NCBI RefSeq assembly: GCF_022539505.1 | Contig: NC_061508.1 | Span: 30,932,256-30,996,255 of the forward strand | From: Lolium rigidum | Lineage: Eukaryota; Streptophyta; Magnoliopsida; Poales; Poaceae | DNA: 64,000 bases | Direction: 5' to 3' | Part shown: piece by piece, positions 44,023-54,990 of the stretch | Layout of the letters: the number at the start of each line of letters is the position of its first letter | How positions within the stretch are numbered: position 1 is the stretch's first letter | Position numbers and translations under genes: made by a program | The notes under the pieces: model-generated | The model's database searches: none | Told to the model about the DNA's origin: nothing | What the model saw: the letters and a program-made list of their open reading frames with translations, nothing else

Positions 44023-47000
44023 CTAGCGGTGCTGTCTGGAAGGCTTCTTCCCAGGTCTGGATTGGTAGGATTTTTGTCTCGTCTTCTGGGCTGATAAGGC
44101 ATTGGCCTCCTCCTGGAAGGGGTTCATCCCATCATCGTCGTCTTCCTTCGCTTTTCTGACCTTCTTTGTCTTTCCACGGTCATACTCCTCATCCCTGGAA
44201 ACAGATACAGAATGCATCATAAGTTCAGGTCTCCTAACTCAGTAATAATTCAGCCAGAACAAGTTAAAGATCAAAGAACAGTACATCTTACTGAGTCGCA
44301 AAAAAATACTCACCATTCATCCAAGACATATCCAATGCTATTCTTCCCTGAATTTGTGTACTCTCTAGTCTCAGAGTTTGGCATGCCGCTATCATCCCAA
44401 CGTGAAACTGAAGAGGAACGTAAACCAGATTTAAAACTAGAAGCAAAGCAGAGTAGTATTAGCAGAACATGAGTAATTGAGCAAATTGCTAACCAGTAAC
44501 TTCCGCCATCAAGTCCTTTGCAAGAATACCGACATGCTGGGAGGTGGCTCCCTTCTTTGCATCTATGTTGCTTCTTGGATGTGCTTGGTTTGCAGAAGAG
44601 CTTGAATCTAACTTTGGTAGCTCAGCACTAGCAAAAGTTGCACTCTTTCTGTTTCTGATGTCTATGTTATGGTCACCATCGCTAGCACAACTGGTTCCAA
44701 CAAACTGCTGCGTGTCTTTCAATTCTTGGGTATCATTTTCAGAAGTTACACTAGCATTGGAGTGTTTCCTCTTACGAGATGTACATTCTGCAGGTTTAGG
44801 CGGCATAGTTGTTGTAGATGATGTTGATGCCTGATGATCATCAGTCTTGTCACCAGAACAAAGAACACTTGCTATGTCTTTACAAACTACAGGTTTTCTT
44901 TTGGTTCTCTTGTGCTTCGTTTTCTTTTGTAGCTTTAGTGAACCTAGTAATAATTGTCTTGGCCCAAGCCGCAAGTTCACTACTGGATATCTCACAAGTT
45001 TCTTCCTTTTAGTTGTTATACTGTTACCTGAATCAGCTGCAACCACCTTCATGGAAACTCCCGAGGATATCTGTTTTACAACATCAACTTGTTCAATTAC
45101 TGGTACTATGAAGTTATCCTTCTGCATAAATGCATGTGTAAAACATATTACAAATATTGACTTATATTAAGCAAAAAGATGAAAGCTTAGGGTTTAGTTT
45201 ATGTGCTGGAGCAGTATGATTGCAATTCTACAGATCTTATCTGGGGTAATAAGTAATGACAACACTTCTCCTAGGGAGCAAAAAAGGTGGCCATAGGTCA
45301 GTAACATACCTTGCTCATAGGGAGTTCCTTCACTGTACTGTCATCTTGCTTCAGAGATTCTGTCAAATCCTTCACTTCCTTCACAGAAACTGGACCTCTG
45401 CTGCTAGTGCCAGAGATGACACCATTCGAAACAATAGCATCCTACCATGTTGCATAAGAAAACGTCAGTAATGACATGCTGGAAATGGAGAAAAACTAGT
45501 ATTGACCATTGCAAGGATACCTTGGAACTTGGCTTGGGACATGCTTCAGAGTAAGAAGTTTGTTTGTCAGTCTCAGACAGTCCAGCTGAACTGCTGACCA
45601 TAGATGAGGCAACAGAAGTACTGTTTCCCAGCTTGGGAAATGCACCACCAGCCATTGTTTGATTGCTGCTCGCGGTGATAAGAGATGCAGGTTGACCTGA
45701 TAAAGACGCCTCTTTATGACTAACTGAGGCAACTTGCTTTGATTTAGTTGATAAGATTGCACAATCATTTCCAGGTACAAGAGCATTCTGTGTGGTAGAC
45801 AGGACACTTCTTTGTGGGGCAGCAGCAGTTTCAGTTTTGCCATCATTCCTTGAACAATGGCCTACTGAAGTGATACTACTCACGCCAGAATGACCAGTGC
45901 TTGTACCCTGTGATTTCTTATCTGCACAAGGAGATGGCATGCCACTCGATTTTGCTTCCATTACACCACTTTGGGTCACACCACCACTTTGGGTCACACC
46001 ATTAAGAAAAGAGATCTTCCCAGGGATCATTTTGTTTGCAGGGACATTAGGAGTGCTACTGTCTTTCCGTACCAACGCATTACCGACTCTGTCACGTACA
46101 TAAAATAACATATAGGCTTTCTGTTTCAGTACATCTGCCTCGCGAACTTGGCGAACCTGAAGTTGATGGCCTTAGGAATCAGTATGTCAAAAATAAAAGG
46201 GCTGCTAGAATAGCAAAGGGCACACAGAATGGATATCATCAAGCAATATTGCTCAGGCTTTGATTTTGTCTCCTTCCCAACAATGAACAGAACCAAATCC
46301 ATACTTCTGATATATAAAAAAATCTAACTAGCGGACTCTTCCCAAACAAAGTGAGTCTAACATACAGTAGTAACTTCTCAAATATATTCAGCATATACTA
46401 ATACAGGGAATACATCACAAACAAGAACAAGCAACAATGAGTGCCTTTCAATTAACATGTGAGGTTGACAGACTGTGAATACTGCACCTGATTATTGAAC
46501 TAAGGATTACATAGCATTATGACAATACAACTTCTGTGTGTACAGTCTATGTGTGATACAATGCAAATTACTGAAGATATAGAGATTGCATTGATAGAAA
46601 AATATTCAAAAAGTTGGAGCACCAATACTTTAATATGAAGACTTTACTGGAAGGGAAAACAATTGTTTCAGTAGTACGCCCTCCATCCCATAATATAAGA
46701 TGTTATTATAATCTGCTAACACATATATTGGTTAGCATAACATCTTATATTATTGAACAGAGGGAGTAATTCATTAATGGTACATGAGACAGCATGGTAA
46801 GTGTAGCACTATGAAATATTAAAATGCAAGTTAAATAGTAGAATTTCAATCATAAACCAGACCTGATTATCATCAAGATTGTGCCACATCCCACTGGAAG
46901 TCCGAACATAGCAATAGTAATGACCAGATTGAGTGCTCCAACCAGCATGAACCAAAACACCGTAAAGGCTGTATTTGTAATCTGCGCCCTGCACATGACC

Positions 47001-50000
47001 ATAGCAAATGAAAATGCAGAAGATAAATTAATTAGAGGAAAATCAAGGTAAAGCTCAAACGTTTAAACCTAATTACTCACTTTAGAATCACTAACAAATG
47101 GTTCCAAGTCTAGAACAGGTTGAAAATCCACTTTTTTGTCAATCTTTTCACGCGGGTTGAAAGGGCTAAAGCGCTTCAGATGAACTGTCAAAACATTTGG
47201 GGCCCTATCAATTGTAAACCTTTTCTTTGCTACAACTTTCTGCCTGCAGCGCTCGCACTGATACTGCTTTTTACCCCCATCGAGTAGTTCATCTTCGGTA
47301 AAATTTGCAAGTGCTCTCACCAAAGTTGTAGCCTTGCCAATATCAAGACTAAGATCCAAGAAAGGATCAAATTTGTTGGAACAATGCAAGCACCTAGTGC
47401 ATTTCACCTGGAACATAGATATGCAGCAAAGCAGTGATGACAATAGAAATGGGTTTTCCTAAGGAAATGCTAGTCCAAATGTATGAATGCACATGAGGTA
47501 CCTGACTTCTTAGGCGGCCACCAAATATTTTGTGAACTAAGCTCTTCTCATAGGCACTTGCAGACTCGCTCGGTACTCCAGAAGGTAAGCAGCATTTATG
47601 CATGGATTCAAGCAAGTTAACCATCAACTCATGTGCATCTTCCTGCCTGGAATTGCGGAAACTACGAGAAATGCCTATTTGCGGTCAAAGATTCACGCTG
47701 TGCAATTTTTGTAAGTTAAAACTAAAAGAGGTAATTGACTAAGCTAGAGCGGCTGGAAGGATACAGCGCAAGTTCTTGACAATTTGTGATGGTGTCACAA
47801 TTTTTCCAGTTGATTGTAGAGCAGTCTTAACATGGTTCTGAAGAGCACATAGTGCACAGAATCCAGCAGTACGGCCTTAAAATGGTAGAAAAAAAGGAAT
47901 TAGCAACAGCTGTGAGACAAATGCCTTACAGGGCAAAAAAACTGAAATACACAGGCGCTATATGCATAATTAACATGATGGAGCATACAAAGTCACTGTT
48001 AGCTAGAATACAAACATAGAAAATATAATTGCCTAGTTGTAGGGGTTTAGGGTTGCTTCATAGATCAGCAAGTGTTGCACTGCTATCCATAGTGTTAATA
48101 TACTCCCTCCGATCCGAAAAAACTGTCGAGAGCACAGTACAACCACGTTTTACAGTTAAGTCCTTCTACATTTACAAAAAGATGCAGAAGTCCTCCTCTC
48201 CCGTCCTCCGGAGTCCAGATTTGGTGGCCGTCGGAAGACTCCGGCAGAATCTGGCCGGACTGCCGGTAGCAGCAGCTGGGGCGAGCGACCACCAACTCGT
48301 ATCTCCCTACCTCCGCGCCTCTACTCCCGCACTGCGACGATCCCCTCCCCCCGCCCGCCGTCACACGAATTCACCAGTGAGCAATCCTTCGATCTGTGCC
48401 CGTGGGTGGTAGTGGAGGCGGGCCTTGGACATGGAGTGTCGGAGGATGACCGGCCGAAGATGGGGCTGGAGGAAGAGTACCGGCCAGGAGGGATCCACGA
48501 GCCGGCGCTGCTGGCCGGGATCTTGGGAATCTGGGGTTCCCGTGGGGGCGGCGTCTCAGGGTGGAAGCGGTTGAGGCGGAGGAGGATCTGGGGCCGGGGA
48601 AGTGGTGGTGGTACTAACGGCGGAGCTAGGGGAGCGCACCGGCGAGGCGACGGGAGGGAGGCGGAGGAGCAGAGAGCGGGAGGAGCAGGAAGGCGGAGGT
48701 CCAGAGCGAGAGGCGGGCCACGCGGAGCAGAGAGGATAAGGTTGAGAGTGGTATGTGGGTTGATTCAAGGAAATCTCGAGGGTGTTTTTGCAAAATTGTC
48801 TGTCCGACAGTTTTTCCGGACCGGAGGGAGTATTAAAAATAAGATAGTGATAGATCACGGTGATATGTAAATGTGACTTTTTACTCACAGGTGTTCATAA
48901 GAGAGCGTGATTAAACGAGAGAAATGTCATAAAATACATACGCCTGCCCTATCTTTTCAATCAAGACCACACCCGTAGGCTTTATATTTCCAAATAGACA
49001 CGGTATGGTACTACTCATCATGCATGTTCACATGCCCAACCTCAAAAGAAAGCATGGCACTTGATAAAGTACTAAATTACATACAGAGAATAGGTCAAAA
49101 TTTTAACATTATAAGGCAGGAGGCCAAGAATAATTTTGAATCAGAGTTATTTGACACAGTGATAAGATTCTAACTGGCTTAATACCTGTTCCATTAGGTG
49201 TGACTCAACTGACTGGTAAGGATAATCATCCATATACATCAGCCAACAGTTGTCATGCACATAATTCTCTGACAAAGTAGAATAACAAACTTTTACACGA
49301 CTTTTCCAGTGTATGATAACGGTTGACAGATCAAAACTTGGGGATGGGACTGCACATATTGCTTGATCCATGCTTGATTCAAGCTGGAGGAATGGTGAAA
49401 CTTTGCCAATGGTGTGGAAAGAATAGCCTTGGGCGTTGAGGATGCAAGTGTTGTCTTTGGTAGTGATACTGCTATTAAAATAATAGTGGCATGGATATCG
49501 GTATAGCCTATGGCCCAGATTACACCTTTGCCAAGGATTAGACTAACTTAGAATAGGCGGTACTCCAATAGGCAGATCAATTTACTGCTAGCTTGGGAAT
49601 CTACAAGCCTGATGCAATAGCGTTAATTTTCATTCGTACGATACACTAAACCGGTGGAAACTTGCAAGTTCTGAGGCAGCACTTACATGAAGACTTGTGC
49701 CTTCCACTCCGCAAATAGGCTGCGAACGGCTCCGTGTAAGTCAAGCACTGCAGAACTGAGTTGAGGTAGCAAGTGTTCCCAAGATTTTGCAGACCAGCAC
49801 CCTGCAATGTAGTCCAATTTCAGAGCTCGAACGGACATACGCAAGCTGAACACAGCATCATCAACCACCATGCTAAGACCTCAAGAAATGGCATTTCCGT
49901 GAAGCAAACTATGTACTGTACTAGATATTTAAGTGACTACTAGGAGCCCAAAATCGTAGCTGGGCGAGCCACGAACCCGAATTGAAAACTTTGGTGCCTG

Positions 50001-50358
50001 CCCGGACACCCAAAATCACAGCTTTAAGAGCACAAAGCCCCAAAACAGAGTTGCAACTTTCTGTACTCACAATTCGCCCGAGGTAGATCCTGGCCACAGT
50101 GAGCTCCGGATCCAGCGCAGCAGACTCCGCCTTCTCCGGCTTCCTCGCCTCCCCCTCACTCCTGGCCGCTCCCGCGGCCGCCGCTGCCGCCGCCGCGCCG
50201 GCGGCGTCCGGGTTGAGGGTTTCCATCCGGAACCCGCCGCCCCCGACGGCCAAGGCCGCGTGCGGCCTCCTGGCGAGGTGGAATTCTATCCTCCTGTGCA
50301 GCACCCCCTCCGGCACCGGCACCGGCGCCGCGGCCGCCGCCGTGGACACCTCCGCCAT
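44023..50358 (-). CDS. UBP23-like: Ubiquitin-specific protease, UBP23-like
   Basis: Eleven coding exons with GT/AG junctions: 50358-50071, 49801-49687, 47875-47765, 47674-47502, 47407-47081, 46988-46863, 46156-45521, 45441-45310, 45121-44494, 44407-44314, 44194-44023; 933 aa. The enzyme is a cysteine protease that cleaves ubiquitin from proteins. The Cys box [20 protein letters not shown] gives nucleophile C107; the His box [20 protein letters not shown] gives H361 and D378. C232/C235 and C280/C283 (VKCTRC, YQCERC) form the usual zinc ribbon in the finger region. [11 protein letters not shown] near the N-terminus and [14 protein letters not shown] near the C-terminus are UBP23-type. Residues 702-712 ([11 protein letters not shown]) look like a nuclear signal. 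All catalytic residues are present and the gene looks functional. Introns 2 and 6 carry MITEs. Confidence 0.95.
46677..46766. mobile_element. Small Stowaway MITE in UBP intron 6
   Basis: 90 bp between TA dinucleotides (46675-46676, 46767-46768). The ends ataatataagatgtta and taacatcttatattat are inverted copies, inside cgccctcc/agggag termini. It folds almost completely. Confidence 0.85.
48103..48830. mobile_element. Long Stowaway-like element with GC-rich interior, UBP intron 2
   Basis: 728 bp between TA dinucleotides (48101-48102, 48831-48832). The left end ctccctccgatccgaaaaaa and the complement of the right end, ctccctccggtccggaaaaa, match at 18 of 20; the following ctgtcg also matches. 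Most of the interior (48185-48760) is GC-rich, gene-like DNA, unlike usual short AT-rich Stowaways. No transposase. It may carry captured genomic sequence, or be two ends around an older insertion. Confidence 0.7.
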
Positions 50359-50604
50359 ACCTACTAGGGTTTCGACGTCGCGCCGGAGCTGGAGCCGAGC
50401 AGCGCGCCGGGATTTTGGGGCGAGGGATCGATGTTCCTGAGATTTTGGGGGGATTTTTTCGGATTGAACTCCGGGGATTCGATCGATAGGGTAGTGGAAA
50501 TTGGTGTGGCGCTCTGCTTTTTTTTTTGCTTTTTTCTTGTCCAGCCGCCGTTCTTGCCGCGGGGACGGAAGAGGAGGAGGGAGGAAGGTGTGAGGCAGAG
50601 CTAT

Positions 50605-50612
50605 AAACCCTA
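50605..50612. promoter_or_regulatory. Telo-box upstream of UBP23-like gene
   Basis: AAACCCTA on the plus strand, about 250 bp upstream of the minus-strand ATG. This motif is frequent near the start of broadly expressed plant genes. Confidence 0.4.
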
Positions 50613-50649
50613 TACCCCTAGACAATGGACGGCTGAGATTGGAGAAATG

Positions 50650-52280
50650 GGAGACGCCGGCTGATCCAGGACGTTGGATCGTGGCGCACGTGCTTTTTTG
50701 GCCAGTAGACCCAAAGAAGAACAGTGAGGATCGTAGCAGTGTAGCACGGTAGTAGGAAACTAAAGCTCGGTGAGAAAGGAGATGGTTTCTCCCACCATGG
50801 TGCATATGCACATTAGTCCTTGTGTTCATTGAAATTGTGGCACAAAACACTATCCATACTGTCTCTCTCTTCAGTCATGGATATATTTCGCAAATCCGCT
50901 CTAGTTTTGATCTCCCCGTCGCTGCTAGCATGGCACTGGATCAACCCTTCGTGACCTTTGATGTCATGCCAACTTCTTCCATCCATGGAGATGTACTAAC
51001 TGTAGCTCTTTTTCGTGCCTCCGTCTCGTATCCACTCGAGCTCCCGCTTGGCGTGGCACTCGGTGGCTTAAGTGGCCATGGGTCAAGAGCGTGCGGTCGC
51101 CGAATAGCAAACCTCTTAAGTATTCACGCTGTGCTACCTAGAAGCCAATTTATTTTATTTGCATTCGTTTTGCAATTTTCCCGTTTGAGTATATTGCTTC
51201 TTATCCTAGTTTTGTCAATTCCTCAGTTAGCGTATAATGCCAAAATTGTTCGAATCAGTGCGATGTAAAAAAATGCTATTTTGTTGTTCGTTGCGAATCG
51301 CTCATCAAGTCGTCAACAACTCAACACCGACACAAATTTTAATTCTAATGGCTCTCCAAATTGGAAGAAAAACAATGCAACAAGAAGCTATCTTCCGTGG
51401 CGCTCGGATCCACTCTCGTTTGTGGCTCTCCCAAAGGAGTTGCACCTTGGGCCTCCAGCAATGAAGCGAGTTGTGATCTAGCTTTGTGCTTGGAACAACA
51501 ATTTTTGAAGTGAAGATGCAACTCGAGTAAGCTAGATGAGTCCTCGGGATAAAGTGGATCTTTTCCGAGAATTTGAAAAATAGCAGGGTGCGATCTTAAA
51601 ATATACCAGGTGGATAAAGGATTCTCGATTGTGTTCAATCATGTCCCTTGGCCTAGTTTGGAAGACCCAGATTCACGTGGAAACTGGTAGCATAGAAGTG
51701 AAATGCAGCACTAGATATCTTCTCGGTGAGAAAGAACCATGTAGAGAAATGTTGGCTACCATTTAAGAAAACAGGCTACATCTTGTTTTTGCAAATAAGA
51801 GTTAGCCCAACTCGAACTTACCGTATTGGACGATGGATGTTAGCATATTTTGGGATTTATTGATGTTGCAAAGGGTGTTTTCACATGCTACATGCGTCTA
51901 TTGCATTTGCTTCATACTCATAAGCATTACGTTGAAGTGATTTATGGGTGTATGATTTCAAATAGATTTTTTCTGATTGTTCTGAAAGTTTTGTTGTGAT
52001 GTTCCTTGCATTGGGGCAATGTTCCATGAGTTGGCTATGTTGCAAATAATGACATATGTTTCCAATGTTCTATTGCAGACATTGGGAGTTGAAACGTTGC
52101 AATATTTCCTCGCAACTTTTAAAACACACGGGGAAATGTTGCAAGCATGTTGCAGGCACACATAAAAAAATCGTATGTCGGGAGGTTTGAAGTCGTATTG
52201 GTCAAATGTTCTAGATCTCGTACTTGTGTTATAGCGGTTGTCTTTCTATATCTACTTTTCGACGCCTAGCAGGGCCCTTA
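50650..52280. other. Intergenic, nothing recognised
   Basis: No gene. 51980-52160 is rich in TTGCAA/TTGCAACT-like words resembling the array at 34532-34680. Confidence 0.35.
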
Positions 52281-52563
52281 GGCTGTGTTTGGATGTTTGT
52301 ACTGAGGCTTGGCATTGGGTATTGGGGCATTCACAGCCCGAATACCTCAATTTAAGTTGCTTGGGTGTGCTAGACATTGGGGCTAGGTATTGGGGCCGAA
52401 TATTGACCGGCCCGATTGCTATGGAGAGAGGACGTTCCCAAAAGTCGAGCCCCAGACCCGGACATAGCTTGGCATCGACAGAAGCCACACACATTCTCTT
52501 CCCCAACCTGACTCCCCCGACCTGGAGACCTAGCGTCGTCCTCCCAGGAAAATCGAGCGGCGC

Positions 52564-54072
52564 TGATACGTCTCCAACGTATCGATAATTTCTTATGTTC
52601 CATGTTTGTTTTATGACAATACCTACATGTTTTATACACACTTTATGTCATATTTATGCATTTTCTGGAACTAACCTATTGACGAGATGCCGAAGGGCCA
52701 GTTGCTGTTTTCTGCTGTTTTTGGTTTCAGAAATCCTACAAAGGAAATATTCTCGGAATCGGACGAAATCAACGCCCGTATTTTTCCCGGAACCTTCCAG
52801 AAAGTCAAAGGGGGACCAGAGGGGAGCCCTGGGGGCCCCACACGTGTGGGCGGCGCGGCCCAGGGGGGGCGCGCCCCCCTGGTGTGTGGAGCCCCCGTAA
52901 CCCTTCCGACTCCGCCTCTTCGCCTATTTAAAGCTCCCTGACCTAAAACATCGAGACGAAAAAGCCACGGTACGAGAAACCTTCCAGAGCCGCCGCCATC
53001 GCGAAGCCAAGATCTGGGGGACAGGAGTCTCTGTTCCGGCACGCCGCCGGGACGGGGAAGTGCCCCCGGAAGGCATATCCATCGACACCACCGCCATCTT
53101 CATCACCGCTGCTGTCTGCCATGATGAGGAGGGAGTAGTTCTCCCTCGAGGCTAAGGGCTGTACCGGTAGCTATGTGGTTAATCTATCTCCTATGTACTT
53201 CAATACAATGATCTCATGAGCTGCCTTACATATTGAGATTCATATGAGTTTTGTATCACTATTCATCTATGTGTTACTCTAGTGATGTTATTAAAGTACT
53301 CTATTCCTCCTTCATGATGTAATGGTGACATTGTGTGCATCATGTAGTTCTTGGCGTAGGTTATGATTGTAATCTCTTGTAGATTATGGAGTTAACTATT
53401 ACTATGATAGTATTGATGTGATCTATTCCCCCTTTCATAGTGTGATGGTGACAATGTGCATGCTATGTTAGTACTCGGTATAATTGCAATGATCTATTAT
53501 GCACTCTACGGTTATTTAAATATGAACATCGAATGTTGTGGAGCTTGTTAACTCCGGCAATGAGGTGCTCTTGTAGCCCTACACAATGAATGGTCTTTGT
53601 CATCCAACAAGAGAGTGTAGAGAAAGTAGTATTTGTTTATTCAGTTATGTGATCAATGTTGAGAGTGTCCACTAGTGAAAGTATGATCCCTCGGCCTTGT
53701 TTCCGAATAAGTTACACCACAGAGAATTGCTTCCCACGCCAGCAAGCTATTTTCTGGCACCGCTTGTTTACTGTTTTACTGCATCTTTACTTTCTGCAAT
53801 ATTACCACCATCTATATCACTTGCATTTTACTATCTCTTCGCCGAACTAGTGCACCTATACATCTGACAAGTGTATTGGGTGTGTTGGGGACACAAGAGA
53901 CTTCTTGTATTGTGATTGCAGGGTTGCTTGAGAGGAATATCTTTGACCTCTTCCTCCCTGAGTTCGATAAACCTTGGGTGATCCACTTAAGGGAAATTTG
54001 CTGCTGTTCTACAAACCTCTGCTCTTGGAGGCCCAACACTGTCTACAAGAATAGAAGCACACGTAGACATCA
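52564..54072 (+). repeat. 5' LTR of element B
   Basis: 1509 bp from TGATACGTCTCC to GTAGACATCA. The first 200 bp are close to element A's LTR, then a different GC-rich block (52800-53130) follows. Confidence 0.95.
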
Positions 54073-54082
54073 AGCACTTTTT

Positions 54083-54100
54083 TGGCGCCGTTGCCGGGGA
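54083..54100 (+). other. Primer binding site, tRNA-Asp
   Basis: 18-nt perfect complement to the 3' end of plant tRNA-Asp, 10 nt after the 5' LTR, the same spacing as in element A. Confidence 0.88.
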
Positions 54101-54240
54101 GGTAAGGTAAAAGGTATTCACATCCTCCGACTACTAAGCTATTTCCTAGCACTGTTGCCGGTGTGTGAGTGCTCGAAGCTATTTCCTTTAGATCCTGCAA
54201 TTGCATCTTTTTGTTTCTTGTTAAACACTAGTAAGGCATA

Positions 54241-54756
54241 ATGGAAAACATATGTGAGCTTTTTAAACTATTTCCTGAGTTAAGATATGAATGGTTTAAT
54301 GCGAAAATTAAAAAACCTATGGAACCTTATTTGCATGTTAGTAGCAATGATATTAGTATGAACGCTTTGAACACCATTGTTGCTAATGATATGGAAAATT
54401 CTAAGCTTGGGGAAGCTGGTTTTGATGAGCATGACATTTTTAGTCCCCCAAGCATTGAGGAGAAAATTTTCTTTGATGATACTTTGCCTCCTATTTATGA
54501 TGATTATAATGATAGTGGTCTTTTGGTGCCGCCTACTATGGAGAGTAAATTTTATTATGATTATACTATGCCTCCTACACTTGATGAGAATAATAATGAT
54601 AACTACTTTGTTGAATTTACTCCCACTACAACTAATAAAATTGATTATGCTTATGTGGAGAGTAATAATTTTATGCATATAGCTCATGATAAGATTGTTT
54701 CATTTGATACTGATATTGTTGAGTTTGTTCATGAAGCCAATGAAAGTTATTATTAG
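54241..54756 (+). CDS. Acidic ORF of unknown function in element B
   Basis: 171 aa from the ATG at 54241 (MENICELFKLFPELRYEWF). It is rich in Asp, Glu, Tyr and Asn. Two related motifs, TLPPIYDDYND and TMPPTLDENNN, each follow a K(I/F)-F-aromatic stretch (IEEKIFFDD, MESKFYYDY), so the middle is an internal repeat. No known domain. Such ORFs look familiar from Triticeae retroelements, but I know no assigned function. It occupies the place where element A has gag-protease. TAG at 54754-54756 ends it, with the frame staying open downstream. Confidence 0.6.
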   Translation: MENICELFKLFPELRYEWFNAKIKKPMEPYLHVSSNDISMNALNTIVANDMENSKLGEAGFDEHDIFSPPSIEEKIFFDDTLPPIYDDYNDSGLLVPPTMESKFYYDYTMPPTLDENNNDNYFVEFTPTTTNKIDYAYVESNNFMHIAHDKIVSFDTDIVEFVHEANESYY

Positions 54757-54774
54757 AGAGGGAAACATGGTTAT

Positions 54775-54990
54775 ATGCATCTTAATAATATTAAGTTTCC
54801 CCTCTTTATGTTGAGAATCTTGAAGTTACACTTGTTTTGTCTTCCTATGCTATTCACTTTGTTCTTCATTGACTTGTTTATTTACAAGATTACTTTTCAT
54901 AGGAAGTGGGTTAGGCTTAAATTTGTTTCATACTTGCTTTTTGATGCTCTCTTTTTGCTTCAACTCTCATCCTTATGTGAGCATCATTAA
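54775..54990 (+). pseudogene. Hydrophobic ORF, in frame with the acidic ORF
   Basis: 71 aa in the same frame as 54241-54756, separated only by the TAG and 18 nt. It contains two hydrophobic stretches (about residues 8-34 and 52-66; e.g. LHLFCLPMLFTLFFIDLFIY) around a basic segment (KITFHRKWVRLK). This suggests one or two membrane helices. It could be the C-terminus of a once longer protein cut by the TAG, a read-through extension, or coincidence. Confidence 0.4.
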
